DNA from: Strongylocentrotus purpuratus
Lineage: Eukaryota > Echinodermata > Echinoidea > Camarodonta > Strongylocentrotidae
Assembly: GCF_000002235.5 (NCBI RefSeq)
Contig: NW_022145561.1
Span: 62,001-126,000, forward strand
Reading direction: 5' to 3'
Length of the DNA: 64,000 bases
The notes below the pieces were generated by a model, which had not been told where the DNA came from, searched no databases, and saw only the letters and a list, made by a program, of their open reading frames with translations. Below are positions 24,186 through 38,966 of the stretch, in pieces (position 1 is the first letter of the stretch; each line of letters starts with the position of its first letter). The position numbers and the translations under genes were made by a program.

Positions 24186-26994
24186 AAGGTCTTATTTGAA
24201 GGCATATCAACCAATGACCAGAACAAACCTAAACGTTTGGCGCATATAACGTCTAGAGTATATAAAAGGGGTTGGGGTTAATTATACATTCGTTGCTGAT
24301 TTCCCATTTGCTTTAAATGTGCTGAAAATCACATGATATGTAGATTATTATATACCTCATCGAATACGGGGTGCAAAATATCTAGCAGCCGACATTAACA
24401 AGGTCTTATTTGAGCGCATATTAACCAATGTCCAGAACAAACCTAAACGTTTGGCGCATACATGGTGTATAACGTCTAGTAAAGGGGTGGGGGTTAATAC
24501 ATTCGTTGCTGATTTCCCATTTGCTTTAAATGTGCTGAAACTCACATGAAATGTAGATTATTATATACCTCATCGAAAACAGGGTGCAAACATTCTAGCA
24601 ACCGACATTAAAAAGGTCTTATTTGAGCGCTTATCAACCAATGTCTAGAACAAACTTAAACTTTTGGTGCATATAACGTCCAGAGTATTAAGAAGGGGGT
24701 GGGGGTTAATACATTTGTTGCTAATTTCCCATTTGCTTTAAATGTGCTTAAACTTACATGAAATGTAGATTATTATATACCTCACCCAATACGGGGTGCA
24801 AAAATTCTAGCAGCTGAACATAAAAAAGGTCTTATTTGAGCGCATATCAACCAATGTCCAAAACAAACCTAAACCTTTGGCGCATATAACGTCTAGAGTA
24901 TATAAAAGGGGATTGGGGTTAATACATTCGTTGCTGATTTCCCATTTGCTTTAAATGTGCTGAAACTCACATGAAATGTAGATTATTATATACCTCATCG
25001 AAAACGGGGTGCAAAAATTCTAGCAGCCGACATTAAAAAGGTCTTATTTGAGCACATATCAACCAATGTCCAGAACAAACTTAAACTGTTGGTGCATATA
25101 ACGTCTAGAGTATTGAGAAGGGGCTGGGGGTTAATACATTTGTTGCTAATTTCCCATTTGCTTTAAATGTGCTGAAATTCACATGAAATGTCGATTATTA
25201 TAAACCTCATCGAATACGTGGTGTAAAAATTCTGGCAACCGAACTTAGAAAGGTCTTATTTGAGGGCTTATCAACCAATGTGGCAGAACAAACCTAAACG
25301 TACAGCGCATAAAATGTAGAGTATATCGGTGAAGGGGGTTTCGGGCTTTAATACAGTCCCCACTATTTTCCATTTGCTTAATTTTGCTGAAAATCACATG
25401 AAATGTAGATTATTATATACCTCACCCAATACGGGGTGCAAAAATTCTAGCAGCTGAAAATAAAAAAGGTCTTATTTGAGCGGATATCAACCAATGTCCA
25501 AAACAAACCTAAACCTTTGGCGCATATAACGTCTAGAGTATATAAAAGGGGATTGGGGTTAATACATTCGTTGCTGATTTCCCATTTGCTTTAAATGTGC
25601 TGAAACTCACATGAAATGTAGATTATTATATACCTCATCGAAAACGGGGTGCAAAAATTCTAGCAGCTGACATTAAAACGGTCTTATTTGAGCGCATATC
25701 AACCAATGTCCAGAACAAACCTAAACCTTTGGCGCATATAACGTCTAGAGTATATAAAAGGGGATGGGGGCTAATACATTCGTTGCTGATTTCCCATTTG
25801 CTTTAAATGTGCTGAAACTCACATGAAATGTAGATTATTATATACCTCATCGAAAACGGGGTGCAAAAATTCTAGCAGCTGGCATTAAAACGGTCTTATT
25901 TGAGCGCATATCAAACAATGTCCAGAACAAACATAAACGTATAGCGCAAAAAACGTCTAGAGTATTTAGAAGGGGTGGGGGTTAATATATTCGTTGCTAA
26001 TTTTCCATATGCTTTAAATGTGCTGAAACTCACATAAAATATAGATTATTATATACCTCATCAAATACGTGGTGCCAAAATTCTAGCAGCTTACATTAAA
26101 AAGGTCTTATTTAAGCGCATATCAACCAACGTCTAGAACAAACGTAAACGTTTGGCGCAATTAACGTCAAGAGTATAAAGAAGGGGGTGGGGTTAATAAA
26201 TTTGTTGCTAATTCCCACTTGCGTTGAATGTGCTGAAAATCACACGAAATGTAGATTATTATATACCTCACCCAATACGGGGTGCAAAAATTCTAGCAGC
26301 TTAAAATAAAAAGGTGTTATTTGAGCGCATATCAACCAATGTCCAAAACAAACCTTAACCTTTGGCGCATATAAAGTCTAGAGTAATTAAAAGGGTATGG
26401 GGGTTATTACATTCGTTGCTGATTTCCCATTTGCTTTAAATGTGCTGAAACTCACATGAAATGTAGATTATCATATACCTCACCCAAATACGGGGTGCAA
26501 AATTTCTAGCAGCTGACAATAAAAAGGTCTTATTTGAAGGCATATCAACCATTGTCCAGAACAAACCTAAACGTTTGGCGCATATAACGTCTAGAGTATA
26601 TAAAAGGGGTTGGGGTTAATTATACATTCGTTGCTGATTTCCCATTTGCTTTAAATGTGCTGAAACTCACATGAAATGTAGATTATTATATACTTCATCG
26701 AATACGGGGTGCAAAATTTCTAGCAGCCGACATTAACAAGGTCTTATTTGAGCGCATATTAACCAATGTCCAGAACAAACCTAAACGTTTGGCACATACA
26801 GGGTGTATAACGTCTAGTAAAGGGGTAGGGGTTAAAACATTCGTTGCTGATTTCCCATTTGCTTTAAATGTGCTGAAAGTCACATGAAATGTAGAATATT
26901 ATATACCTCATCGAATATGGGGTGCAAAAAGTCTAGCAGCTTAAAATAAAAAGGTGTTATTTGAGCGCATATCAACCAATGTCCAAAACAAACC
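24186..26994. repeat. Satellite: third, rearranged 18-mer (A-B'-G-C-H-I-C-C'-D-E-F-A-B)
   Basis: Begins like the 18-mer, but an H-I dimer followed by another C is inserted after the first C, and the tail is lost at a B/F hybrid junction near 26935. This is a recombined derivative of the preceding units. Confidence 0.75.
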
Positions 26995-29900
26995 TTAACC
27001 TTTGGCGCATATAAAGTCTAGAGTAATTAAAAGGGTATGGGGGTTATTACATTCGTTGCTGATTTCCCATTTGCTTGAAATGTGCTGAAACTCACATGAA
27101 ATGTAGATTATCATATACCTCACCCAAATACGGGGTGCAAAATTTCTAGCAGCTGACAATAAAAAGGTCTTATTTGAAGGCATATCAACCATTGTCCAGA
27201 ACAAACCTAAACGTTTGGCGCATATAACGTCTAGAGTATATAAAAGGGGTTGGGGTTAATTATACATTCGTTGCTGATTTCCCATTTGCTTTAAATGTGC
27301 TGAAACTCACATGAAATGTAGATTATTATATACTTCATCGAATACGGGGTGCAAAATTTCTAGCAGCCGACATTAACAAGGTCTTATTTGAGCGCATATT
27401 AACCAATGTCCAGAACAAACCTAAACGTTTGGCACATACAGGGTGTATAACGTCTAGTAAAGGGGTAGGGGTTAAAACATTCGTTGCTGATTTCCCATTT
27501 GCTTTAAATGTGCTGAAAGTCACATGAAATGTAGAATATTATATACCTCATCGAATATGGGGTGCAAAAAGTCTAGCAGCCGACATTAAAAAGGTCTTAT
27601 TTGAGCACATATCAACCAATGTCCAGAACAAACTTAAACTGTTGGTGCATATAACGTCTAGAGTATTGAGAAGGGGGTGGGGGTTAATACATTTGTTGCT
27701 AATTTCCCATTTGCTTTAAATGTGCTGAAATTCACATGAAATGTCGATTATTATATACCTCATCGAATACGTGGTGTAAAAATTCTGGCAACCGAACTTA
27801 GAAAGGTCTTATTTGAGGGCTTATCAACCAATGTGGCAGAACAAACCTAAACGTACAGCGCATAAAATGTAGAGTATATCGGTGAAGGGGGTTTCGGGCT
27901 TTAATACAGTCCCCACTATTTTCCATTTGCTTAATTTTGCTGAAAATCACATGAAATGTAGATTATTATATACCTCACCCAATACGGGGTGCAAAAATTC
28001 TAGCAGCTGAAAATAAAAAAGGTCTTATTTGAGCGCATATCAACCAATGTCCAAAACAAACCTAAACCTTTGGCGCATATAACGTCTAGAGTATATAAAA
28101 GGGGATTGGGGTTAATACATTCGTTGCTGATTTCCCATTTGCTTTAAATGTGCTGAAACTCACATGAAATGTAGATTATTATATACCTCATCGAAAACGG
28201 GGTGCAAAAATTCTAGCAGCTGACATTAAAACGGTCTTATTTGAGCGCATATCAACCAATGTCCAGAACAAACCTAAACCTTTGGCGCATATAACGTCTA
28301 GAGTATATAAAAGGGGATGGGGGCTAATACATTCGTTGCTGATTTCCCATTTGCTTTAAATGTGCTGAAACTCACATGAAATGTAGATTATTATATACTT
28401 CATCGAATACGGGGTGCAAAATTTCTAGCAGCCGACATTAACAAGGTCTTATTTGAGCGCATATTAACCAATGTCCAGAACAAACCTAAACGTTTGGCAC
28501 ATACAGGGTGTATAACGTCTAGTAAAGGGGTAGGGGTTAAAACATTCGTTGCTGATTTCCCATTTGCTTTAAATGTGCTTAAACTTACATGAAATGTAGA
28601 TTATTATATACCTCACCCAATACGGGGTGCAAAAATTCTAGCAGCTTAAAATAAAAAAGGTCTTATTTGAGCGCATATCAACCAATGTCCAAAACAAACC
28701 TAAACCTTTGGCGCATATAACGTCTAGAGTATATAAAAGGGGATGGGGGTTAATAAATTCGTTGCTGATTTCCCATTTGCTTTAAATGTGCTGAAACTCA
28801 CATGAAATGTAGATTATTATATACTTCATCGAATACGGGGTGCAAAATTTCTAGCAGCCGACATTAACAAGGTCTTATTTGAGCGCATATTAACCAATGT
28901 CCAGAACAAACCTAAACGTTTGGCACATACAGGGTGTATAACGTCTAGTAAAGGGGTAGGGGTTAAAACATTCGTTGCTGATTTCCCATTTGCTTTAAAT
29001 GTGCTTAAACTTACATGAAATGTAGATTATTATATACCTCACCCAATACGGGGTGCAAAAATTCTAGCAGCTTAAAATAAAAAAGGTCTTATTTGAGCGC
29101 ATATCAACCAATGTCCAAAACAAACCTAAACCTTTGGCGCATATAACGTCTAGAGTATATAAAAGGGGATGGGGGTTAATAAATTCGTTGCTGATTTCCC
29201 ATTTGCTTTAAATGTGCTGAAACTCACATGAAATGTAGATTATTATATACCTCATCGAAAACGGGGTGCAAAAATTCTAGCAGCTGACATTAAAACGGTC
29301 TTATTTGAGCGCATATCAACCAATGTCCAGAACAAACCTAAACGTATAGCGCAAAAAACGTCTAGAGTATTTAGAAGGGGTGGGGGTTAATATATTCGTT
29401 GCTAATTTTCCATATGCTTTAAATGTGCTGAAACTCACATAAAATATAGATTATTATATACCTCATCAAATACGTGGTGCCAAAATTCTAGCAGCTTACA
29501 TTAAAAAGGTCTTATTTAAGCGCATATCAACCAACGTCTAGAACAAACGTAAACGTTTGGCGCAATTAACGTCAAGAGTATATAAAAGGGGTTGGGGTTA
29601 ATTATACATTCGTTGCTGATTTCCCATTTGCTTTAAATGTGCTGAAACTCACATGAAATGTAGATTATTATATACTTCATCGAATACGGGGTGCAAAATT
29701 TCTAGCAGCCGACATTAACAAGGTCTTATTTGAGCGCATATTAACCAATGTCCAGAACAAACCTAAACGTTTGGCACATACAGGGTGTATAACGTCTAGT
29801 AAAGGGGTAGGGGTTAAAACATTCGTTGCTGATTTCCCATTTGCTTTAAATGTGCTTAAACTTACATGAAATGTAGATTATTATATACCTCACCCAATAC

Positions 29901-32880
29901 GGGGTGCAAAAATTCTAGCAGCTGAAAATAAAAAAGGTCTTATTTGAGCGCATATCAACCAATGTCCAAAACAAACCTAAACCTTTGGCGGATATAACGT
30001 CTAGAGTATATAAAAGGGGATGGGGGTTAATACATTCGTTGCTGATTTCCCATTTGCTTTAAATGTGCTGAAACTCACATGAAATGTAGATTATTATATA
30101 CCTCATCAAAAACGGGGTGCAAAAATTCTAGCAGCTGACATTAAAACGGTCTTATTTGAGCGCATATCAACCAATGTCCAGAACAAACCTAAACGTATAG
30201 CGCAAAAAACGTCTAGAGTATTTAGAAGGGGTGGGGGTTAATATATTCGTTGCTAATTTTCCATATGCTTTAAATGTGCTGAAACTCACATAAAATATAG
30301 ATTATTATATACCTCATCAAATACGTGGTGCCAAAATTCTAGCAGCTTACATTAAAAAGGTCTTATTTAAGCGCATATCAACCAACGTCTAGAACAAACG
30401 TAAACGTTTGGCGCAATTAACGTCAAGAGTATAAAGAAGGGGGTGGGGTTAATAAATTTGTTGCTAATTCCCACTTGCGTTAAATGTGCTGAAAATCACA
30501 CGAAATGTAGATTATTATATACCTCACCCAATACGGGGTGCAAAAATTCTAGCAGCTTAAAATAAAAAGGTCTTATTTGAGCGCATATCAACCAATGTCC
30601 AAAACAAACCTTAACCTTTGGCGCATATAAAGTCTAGAGTAATTAAAAGGGTATGGGGGTTATTACATTCGTTGCTGATTTCCCATTTGCTTGAAATGTG
30701 TTGAAACTGACATGAAATGTAGATTATCATATACCTCACCCAATACGGGGTGCAAAATTTCTAGCAGCTGACAATAAAAAGGTCTTATTTGAAGGCATAT
30801 CAACCATTGTCCAGAACAAACCTAAACGTTTGGCGCATATAACGTCTAGAGTATATAAAAGGGGTTGGGGTTAATTATACATTCGTTGCTGATTTCCCAT
30901 TTGCTTTAAATGTGCTGAAACTCACATGAAATGTAGATTATTATATACTTCATCGAATACGGGGTGCAAAATTTCTAGCAGCCGACATTAACAAGGTCTT
31001 ATTTGAGCGCATATTAACCAATGTCCAGAACAAACCTAAACGTTTGGCGCATACAGGGTGTATAACGTCTAGTAAATGGGTGGGGGTTAATACATTCGTT
31101 GCTGATTTCCCATTTGCTTTAAATGTGCTGAAACTCACATGAAATGTAGATTATTATATACCTCATCGAAAACAGGGTGCAAAAATTCTAGCAACCGACA
31201 TTAAAAAGGTCATATTTGAGCGCTTATTAACCAATGTCCAGAACAAACTTAAACTTTTGGTGCATATAACGTCCAGAGTATTAAGAAGTGGGTGGGGGTT
31301 AATACATTTGTTGCTAATTTCCCATTTGCTTTAAATGTGCTTAAACTTACATGAAATGTAGATTATTATATACCTTATCGAATACGGGGTGCAAAAATTC
31401 TAGCAGCCGACTTTAAAAAGGTCTTATTTGAGCGCATATCAACCAATGTGGCAGAACAAACCTAAACGTACAGCGCATAAAATGTAGAGTATATCGGTGA
31501 ATGGGGTTTCGGGCTTTAATACAGTCCCCACTATTTTCCATTTGCTTAATTTTGCTGAAAATCACATGAAATGTAAATTATTATATACCTCACCCAATAC
31601 GGGGTGCAAAAATTCTAGCAGCTGAAAATAAAAAAGGTCTTATTTGAGCGCATATCAACCAATGTCCAAAACAAACCTAAACCTTTGGCGCATATAACGT
31701 CTAGAGTATATAAAAGGGGATTGGGGTTAATACATTCGTTGCTGATTTCCCATTTGCTTTAAATGTGCTGAAACTCACATGAAATGTAGAATATTATATA
31801 CCTCATCGAAAACGGGGTGCAAAAATTCTAGCAGCTGACATTAAAACGGTCTTATTTGAGCGCATATCAACCAATGTCCAGAACAAACCTAAACCTTTGG
31901 CGCATATAACGTCTAGAGTATATAAAAGGGGAAAGGGGCTAATACATTCGTTGCTGATTTCCCATTTGCTTTAAATGTGCTGAAAATCACATGAAATGTA
32001 GATTATTATATACCTCATCGAAAACGGGGTGCAAAAATTCTAGCAGCTGACATTAAAACGGTCTTATTTGAGCGCATATCAACCAATGTCCAGAACAAAC
32101 ATAAACGTATAGCGCAAAAAACGTCTAGAGTATTTAGAAGGGGTGGGGGTTAATATATTCGTTGCTAATTTTCCATATGCTTTAAATGTGCTGAAACTCA
32201 CATAAAATATAGATTATTATATACCTCATCAAATACGTGGTGCCAAAATTCTAGCAGCTTACATTAAAAAGGTCTTATTTAAGCGCATATCAACCAACGT
32301 CTAGAACAAACGTAAACGTTTGGCGCAATTAACGTCAAGAGTATATAAAAGGGGTTGGGGTTGATTATACAATCGCTGCTGATTCCCCATTTGCTTTAAA
32401 TGTGCTGAAAATCACATGATATGTAGATTATTATACCTCATCGAATACGGGGTGGAAAATATCTAGCAGCCGACATTAACAAGGTCTTATTTGAGCGCAT
32501 ATTAACCAATGTCCAGAACAAACCTAAACGTTTGGCGCATACAGGGTGTATAACGTCTAGTAAATGGGTGGGGGTTAATACATTCGTTGCTGATTTCCCA
32601 TTTGCTTTAAATGTGCTGAAACTCACATGAAATGTAGATTATTATATACCTCATCGAAAACAGGGTGCAAAAATTCTAGCAACCGACATTAAAAAGGTCT
32701 TATTTGAGCGCTTATTAACCAATGTCCAGAACAAACTTAAACTTTTGGTGCATATAACGTCCAGAGTATTAAGAAGTGGGTGGGGGTTAATACATTTGTT
32801 GCTAATTTCCCATTTGCTTTAAATGTGCTTAAACTTACATGAAATGTAGATTATTATATACCTTATCGAATACGGGGTGC
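26995..32880. repeat. Satellite large duplication, copy 1
   Basis: Monomer order F-A-B-H-I-C-C', B-C, B-C-D-E, B-C-D-E-F-A-B'-G-I-C-C'-D-E, A-B'-G. Copy 2 follows with an offset of 6,171 bp up to about 28,400 and 5,745 bp after about 28,825. The change is an extra B-C dimer (426 bp) here. Several junctions are hybrids between monomer types. Confidence 0.8.
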
Positions 32881-33170
32881 AAAAATTCTAGCAGCCGACT
32901 TTAAAAAGGTCTTATTTGAGCGCATATCAACCAATGTGGCAGAACAAACCTAAACGTACAGCGCATAAAATGTAGAGTATATCGGTGAAGGGGGTTTCGG
33001 GCTTTAATACAGTCCCCACTATTTTCCATTTGCTTAATTTTGCTGAAAATCACATGAAATGTAGATTATTATATACCTCACCCAATACGGGGTGCAAAAA
33101 TTCTAGCAGCTGAAAATAAAAAAGGTCTTATTTGAGCGCATATCAACCAATGTCCAAAACAAACCTAAAC

Positions 33171-36100
33171 CTTTGGCGCATATAAAGTCTAGAGTAATTA
33201 AAAGGGTATGGGGGTTATTACATTCGTTGCTGATTTCCCATTTGCTTGAAATGTGCTGAAACTCACATGAAATGTAGATTATCATATACCTCACCCAAAT
33301 ACGGGGTGCAAAATTTCTAGCAGCTGACAATAAAAAGGTCTTATTTGAAGGCATATCAACCATTGTCCAGAACAAACCTAAACGTTTGGCGCATATAACG
33401 TCTAGAGTATATAAAAGGGGTTGGGGTTAATTATACATTCGTTGCTGATTTCCCATTTGCTTTAAATGTGCTGAAACTCACATGAAATGTAGATTATTAT
33501 ATACTTCATCGAATACGGGGTGCAAAATTTCTAGCAGCCGACATTAACAAGGTCTTATTTGAGCGCATATTAACCAATGTCCAGAACAAACCTAAACGTT
33601 TGGCACATACAGGGTGTATAACGTCTAGTAAAGGGGTAGGGGTTAAAACATTCGTTGCTGATTTCCCATTTGCTTTAAATGTGCTGAAAGTCACATGAAA
33701 TGTAGAATATTATATACCTCATCGAATATGGGGTGCAAAAAGTCTAGCAGCCGACATTAAAAAGGTCTTATTTGAGCACATATCAACCAATGTCCAGAAC
33801 AAACTTAAACTGTTTGTGCATATAACGTCTAGAGTATTGAGAAGGGGGTGGGGGTTAATACATTTGTTGCTAATTTCCCATTTGCTTTAAATGTGCTGAA
33901 ATTCACATGAAATGTCGATTATTATATACCTCATCGAATACGTGGTGTAAAAATTCTGGCAACCGAACTTAGAAAGGTCTTATTTGAGGGCTTATCAACC
34001 AATGTGGCAGAACAAACCTAAACGTACAGCGCATAAAATGTAGAGTATATCGGTGAAGGGGGTTTCGGGCTTTAATACAGTCCCCACTATTTTCCATTTG
34101 CTTAATTTTGCTGAAAATCACATGAAATGTAGATTATTATATACCTCACCCAATACGGGGTGCAAAAATTCTAGCAGCTGAAAATAAAAAAGGTCTTATT
34201 TGAGCGCATATCAACCAATGTCCAAAACAAACCTAAACCTTTGGCGCATATAACGTCTAGAGTATATAAAAGGGGATTGGGGTTAATACATTCGTTGCTG
34301 ATTTCCCATTTGCTTTAAATGTGCTGAAACTCACATGAAATGTAGATTATTATATACCTCATCGAAAACGGGGTGCAAAAATTCTAGCAGCTGACATTAA
34401 AACGGTCTTATTTGAGCGCATATCAACCAATGTCCAGAACAAACCTAAACCTTTGGCGCATATAACGTCTAGAGTATATAAAAGGGGATGGGGGCTAATA
34501 CATTCGTTGCTGATTTCCCATTTGCTTTAAATGTGCTGAAACTCACATGAAATGTAGATTATTATATACTTCATCGAATACGGGGTGCAAAATTTCTAGC
34601 AGCCGACATTAACAAGGTCTTATTTGAGCGCATATTAACCAATGTCCAGAACAAACCTAAACGTTTGGCACATACAGGGTGTATAACGTCTAGTAAAGGG
34701 GTAGGGGTTAAAACATTCGTTGCTGATTTCCCATTTGCTTTAAATGTGCTTAAACTTACATGAAATGTAGATTATTATATACCTCACCCAATACGGGGTG
34801 CAAAAATTCTAGCAGCTTAAAATAAAAAAGGTCTTATTTGAGCGCATATCAACCAATGTCCAAAACAAACCTAAACCTTTGGCGCATATAACGTCTAGAG
34901 TATATAAAAGGGGATGGGGGTTAATAAATTCGTTGCTGATTTCCCATTTGCTTTCAATGTGCTGAAACTCACATGAAATGTAGATTATTATATACCTCAT
35001 CGAAAACGGGGTGCAAAAATTCTAGCAGCTGACATTAAAACGGTCTTATTTGAGCGCATATCAACCAATGTCCAGAACAAACCTAAACGTATAGCGCAAA
35101 AAACGTCTAGAGTATTTAGAAGGGGTGGGGGTTAATATATTCGTTGCTAATTTTCCATATGCTTTAAATGTGCTGAAACTCACATAAAATATAGATTATT
35201 ATATACCTCATCAAATACGTGGTGCCAAAATTCTAGCAGCTTACATTAAAAAGGTCTTATTTAAGCGCATATCAACCAACGTCTAGAACAAACGTAAACG
35301 TTTGGCGCAATTAACGTCAAGAGTATATAAAAGGGGTTGGGGTTAATTATACATTCGTTGCTGATTTCCCATTTGCTTTAAATGTGCTGAAACTCACATG
35401 AAATGTAGATTATTATATACTTCATCGAATACGGGGTGCAAAATTTCTAGCAGCCGACATTAACAAGGTCTTATTTGAGCGCATATTAACCAATGTCCAG
35501 AACAAACCTAAACGTTTGGCACATACAGGGTGTATAACGTCTAGTAAAGGGGTAGGGGTTAAAACATTCGTTGCTGATTTCCCATTTGCTTTAAATGTGC
35601 TTAAACTTACATGAAATGTAGATTATTATATACCTCACCCAATACGGGGTGCAAAAATTCTAGCAGCTGAAAATAAAAAAGGTCTTATTTGAGCGCATAT
35701 CAACCAATGTCCAAAACAAACCTAAACCTTTGGCGGATATAACGTCTAGAGTATATAAAAGGGGATGGGGGTTAATAAATTCGTTGCTGATTTCCCATTT
35801 GCTTTAAATGTGCTTAAACTCACATGAAATGTAGATTATTATATACCTCATCGAAAACGGGGTGCAAAAATTCTAGCAGCTGACATTAAAACGGTCTTAT
35901 TTGAGCGCATATCAACCAATGTCCAGAACAAACCTAAACGTATAGCGCAAAAAACGTCTAGAGTATTTAGAAGGGGTTGGGGTTAATATATTCGTTGCTA
36001 ATTTTCCATATGCTTTAAATGTGCTGAAACTCACATAAAATATAGATTATTATATACCTCATCAAATACGTGGTGCCAAAATTCTAGCAGCTTACATTAA

Positions 36101-38966
36101 AAAGGTCTTATTTAAGCGCATATCAACCAACGTCTAGAACAAACGTAAACGTTTGGCGCAATTAACGTCAAGAGTATAAAGAAGGGGGTGGGGTTAATAA
36201 ATTTGTTGCTAATTCCCACTTGCGTTAAATGTGCTGAAAATCACACGAAATGTAGATTATTATATACCTCACCCAATACGGGGTGCAAAAATTCTAGCAG
36301 CTTAAAATAAAAAGGTCTTATTTGAGCGCATATCAACCAATGTCCAAAACAAACCTTAACCTTTGGCGCATATAAAGTCTAGAGTAATTAAAAGGGTATG
36401 GGGGTTATTACATTCGTTGCTGATTTCCCATTTGCTTGAAATGTGTTGAAACTGACATGAAATGTAGATTATCATATACCTCACCCAATACGGGGTGCAA
36501 AATTTCTAGCAGCTGACAATAAAAAGGTCTTATTTGAAGGCATATCAACCATTGTCCAGAACAAACCTAAACGTTTGGCGCATATAACGTCTAGAGTATA
36601 TAAAAGGGGTTGGGGTTAATTATACATTCGTTGCTGATTTCCCATTTGCTTTAAATGTGCTGAAACTCACATGAAATGTAGATTATTATATACTTCATCG
36701 AATACGGGGTGCAAAATTTCTAGCAGCCGACATTAACAAGGTCTTATTTGAGCGCATATTAACCAATGTCCAGAACAAACCTAAACGTTTGGCGCATACA
36801 GGGTGTATAACGTCTAGTAAATGGGTGGGGGTTAATACATTCGTTGCTGATTTCCCATTTGCTTTAAATGTGCTGAAACTCACATGAAATGTAGATTATT
36901 ATATACCTCATCGAAAACAGGGTGCAAAAATTCTAGCAACCGACATTAAAAAGGTCTTATTTGAGCGCTTATTAACCAATGTCCAGAACAAACTTAAACT
37001 TTTGGTGCATATAACGTCCAGAGTATTAAGAAGTGGGTGGGGGTTAATACATTTGTTGCTAATTTCCCATTTGCTTTAAATGTGCTTAAACTTACATGAA
37101 ATGTAGATTATTATATACCTTATCGAATACGGGGTGCAAAAATTCAAGCAGCCGACTTTAAAAAGGTCTTATTTGAGCGCATATCAACCAATGTGGCAGA
37201 ACAAACCTAAACGTACAGCGCATAAAATGTAGAGTATATCGGTGAATGGGGTTTCGGGCTTTAATACAGTCCCCACTATTTTCCATTTGCTTAATTTTGC
37301 TGAAAATCACATGAAATGTAGATTATTATATACCTCACCCAATACGGGGTGCAAAAATTCTAGCAGCTGAAAATAAAAAAGGTCTTATTTGAGCGCATAT
37401 CAACCAATGTCCAAAACAAACCTAAACCTTTGGCGCATATAACGTCTAGAGTATATAAAAGGGGATTGGGGTTAATACATTCGTTGCTGATTTCCCATTT
37501 GCTTTAAATGTGCTGAAACTCACATGAAATGTAGAATGGGATGATGTTTGAAGGTTTGCATGGTGGTATGAATAATCACGGAAGAGGTTTACGGTACACC
37601 ATGTGTAAAGTCCTCGAGGGACTGAGGAAAGTGGATAGAAAATAGAAGTGAGATGGAAAGGCGAGAAAGTGTAGGTTGGAAGGAAGAGTATCTTTCGGAA
37701 GTGAGTATAGTCCTGAAAAGGACTGTAAACCAGAAAGTTGTAGGAGGGATGAGAGGTTTGAGTAGAAGACTGGATTGAGTTGGAGAGTTGAGTAGGCGAG
37801 TAGAGTTGCAGAGCAGGAGCAGGAGAGTAGACTCGACGTTTCGGACAGGTTGACTGTCCGTCTTCAGAAATGTAGAATATTATATACCTCATCGAAAACA
37901 GGGTGCAAAAATTCTAGCAGCTGACATTAAAACGGTCTTATTTGAGCGCATATCAACCAATGTCCAGAACAAACCTAAACCTTTGGCGCATATAACGTCT
38001 AGAGTATATAAAAGGGGAAAGGGGCTAATACATTCGTTGCTGATTTCCCATTTGCTTTAAATGTGCTGAAAATCACATGAAATGTAGATTATTATATACC
38101 TCATCGAAAACGGGGTGCAAAAATTCTAGCAGCTGACATTAAAACGGTCTTATTTGAGCGCATATCAACCAATGTCCAGAACAAACATAAACGTATAGCG
38201 CAAAAAACGTCTAGAGTATTTAGAAGGGGTGGGGGTTAATATATTCGTTGCTAATTTTCCATATGCTTTAAATGTGCTGAAACTCACATAAAATATAGAT
38301 TATTATATACCTCATCAAATACGTGGTGCCAAAATTCTAGCAGCTTACATTAAAAAGGTCTTATTTAAGCGCATATCAACCAACGTCTAGAACAAACGTA
38401 AACGTTTGGCGCAATTAACGTCAAGAGTATATAAAAGGGGTTGGGGTTGATTATACAATCGCTGCTGATTCCCCATTTGCTTTAAATGTGCTGAAAATCA
38501 CATGATATGTAGATTATTATACCTCATCGAATACGGGGTGGAAAATATCTAGCAGCCGACATTAACAAGGTCTTATTTGAGCGCATATTAACCAATGTCC
38601 AGAACAAACCTAAACGTTTGGCGCATACAGGGTGTATAACGTCTAGTAAATGGGTGGGGGTTAATACATTCGTTGCTGATTTCCCATTTGCTTTAAATGT
38701 GCTGAAACTCACATGAAATGTAGATTATTATATACCTCATCGAAAACAGGGTGCAAAAATTCTAGCAACCGACATTAAAAAGGTCTTATTTGAGCGCTTA
38801 TTAACCAATGTCCAGAACAAACTTAAACTTTTGGTGCATATAACGTCCAGAGTATTAAGAAGTGGGTGGGGGTTAATACATTTGTTGCTAATTTCCCATT
38901 TGCTTTAAATGTGCTTAAACTTACATGAAATGTAGATTATTATATACCTTATCGAATACGGGGTGC
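33171..38966. repeat. Satellite large duplication, copy 2
   Basis: Parallel to 26995-32880, sharing private variants such as GTAGAATATT in one C monomer (31788 and 37530). It has one B-C dimer fewer and a 329-bp insertion at 37538. Before the insertion the offset is 5,745; after it 6,086, the difference being the insert plus its 12-bp duplication. Confidence 0.8.
37538..37866 (-). mobile_element. 329-bp retroelement-like insertion in the satellite (possible Penelope-like tail)
   Basis: Non-satellite sequence splits a C monomer. The 12 bases GAAATGTAGAAT stand on both sides (37526-37537 and 37867-37878) and once only at the empty duplicate near 31785, so this is a clean insertion with a 12-bp target duplication. 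Read on the minus strand, it opens with a hairpin (arms CGGACAG and CTGTCCG) between CTGAAGA and AAACGTC, then a C- and T-rich stretch. It has no terminal inverted repeats and no poly-A. The long duplication suggests target-primed integration. Assignment to Penelope-like elements rests on my memory of similar tails and is tentative. Confidence 0.55.

Noticed and set aside
37446-37892. 148-codon minus-strand ORF
   Set aside because: It spans satellite, the 329-bp insertion and satellite again, so the frame is open by chance.
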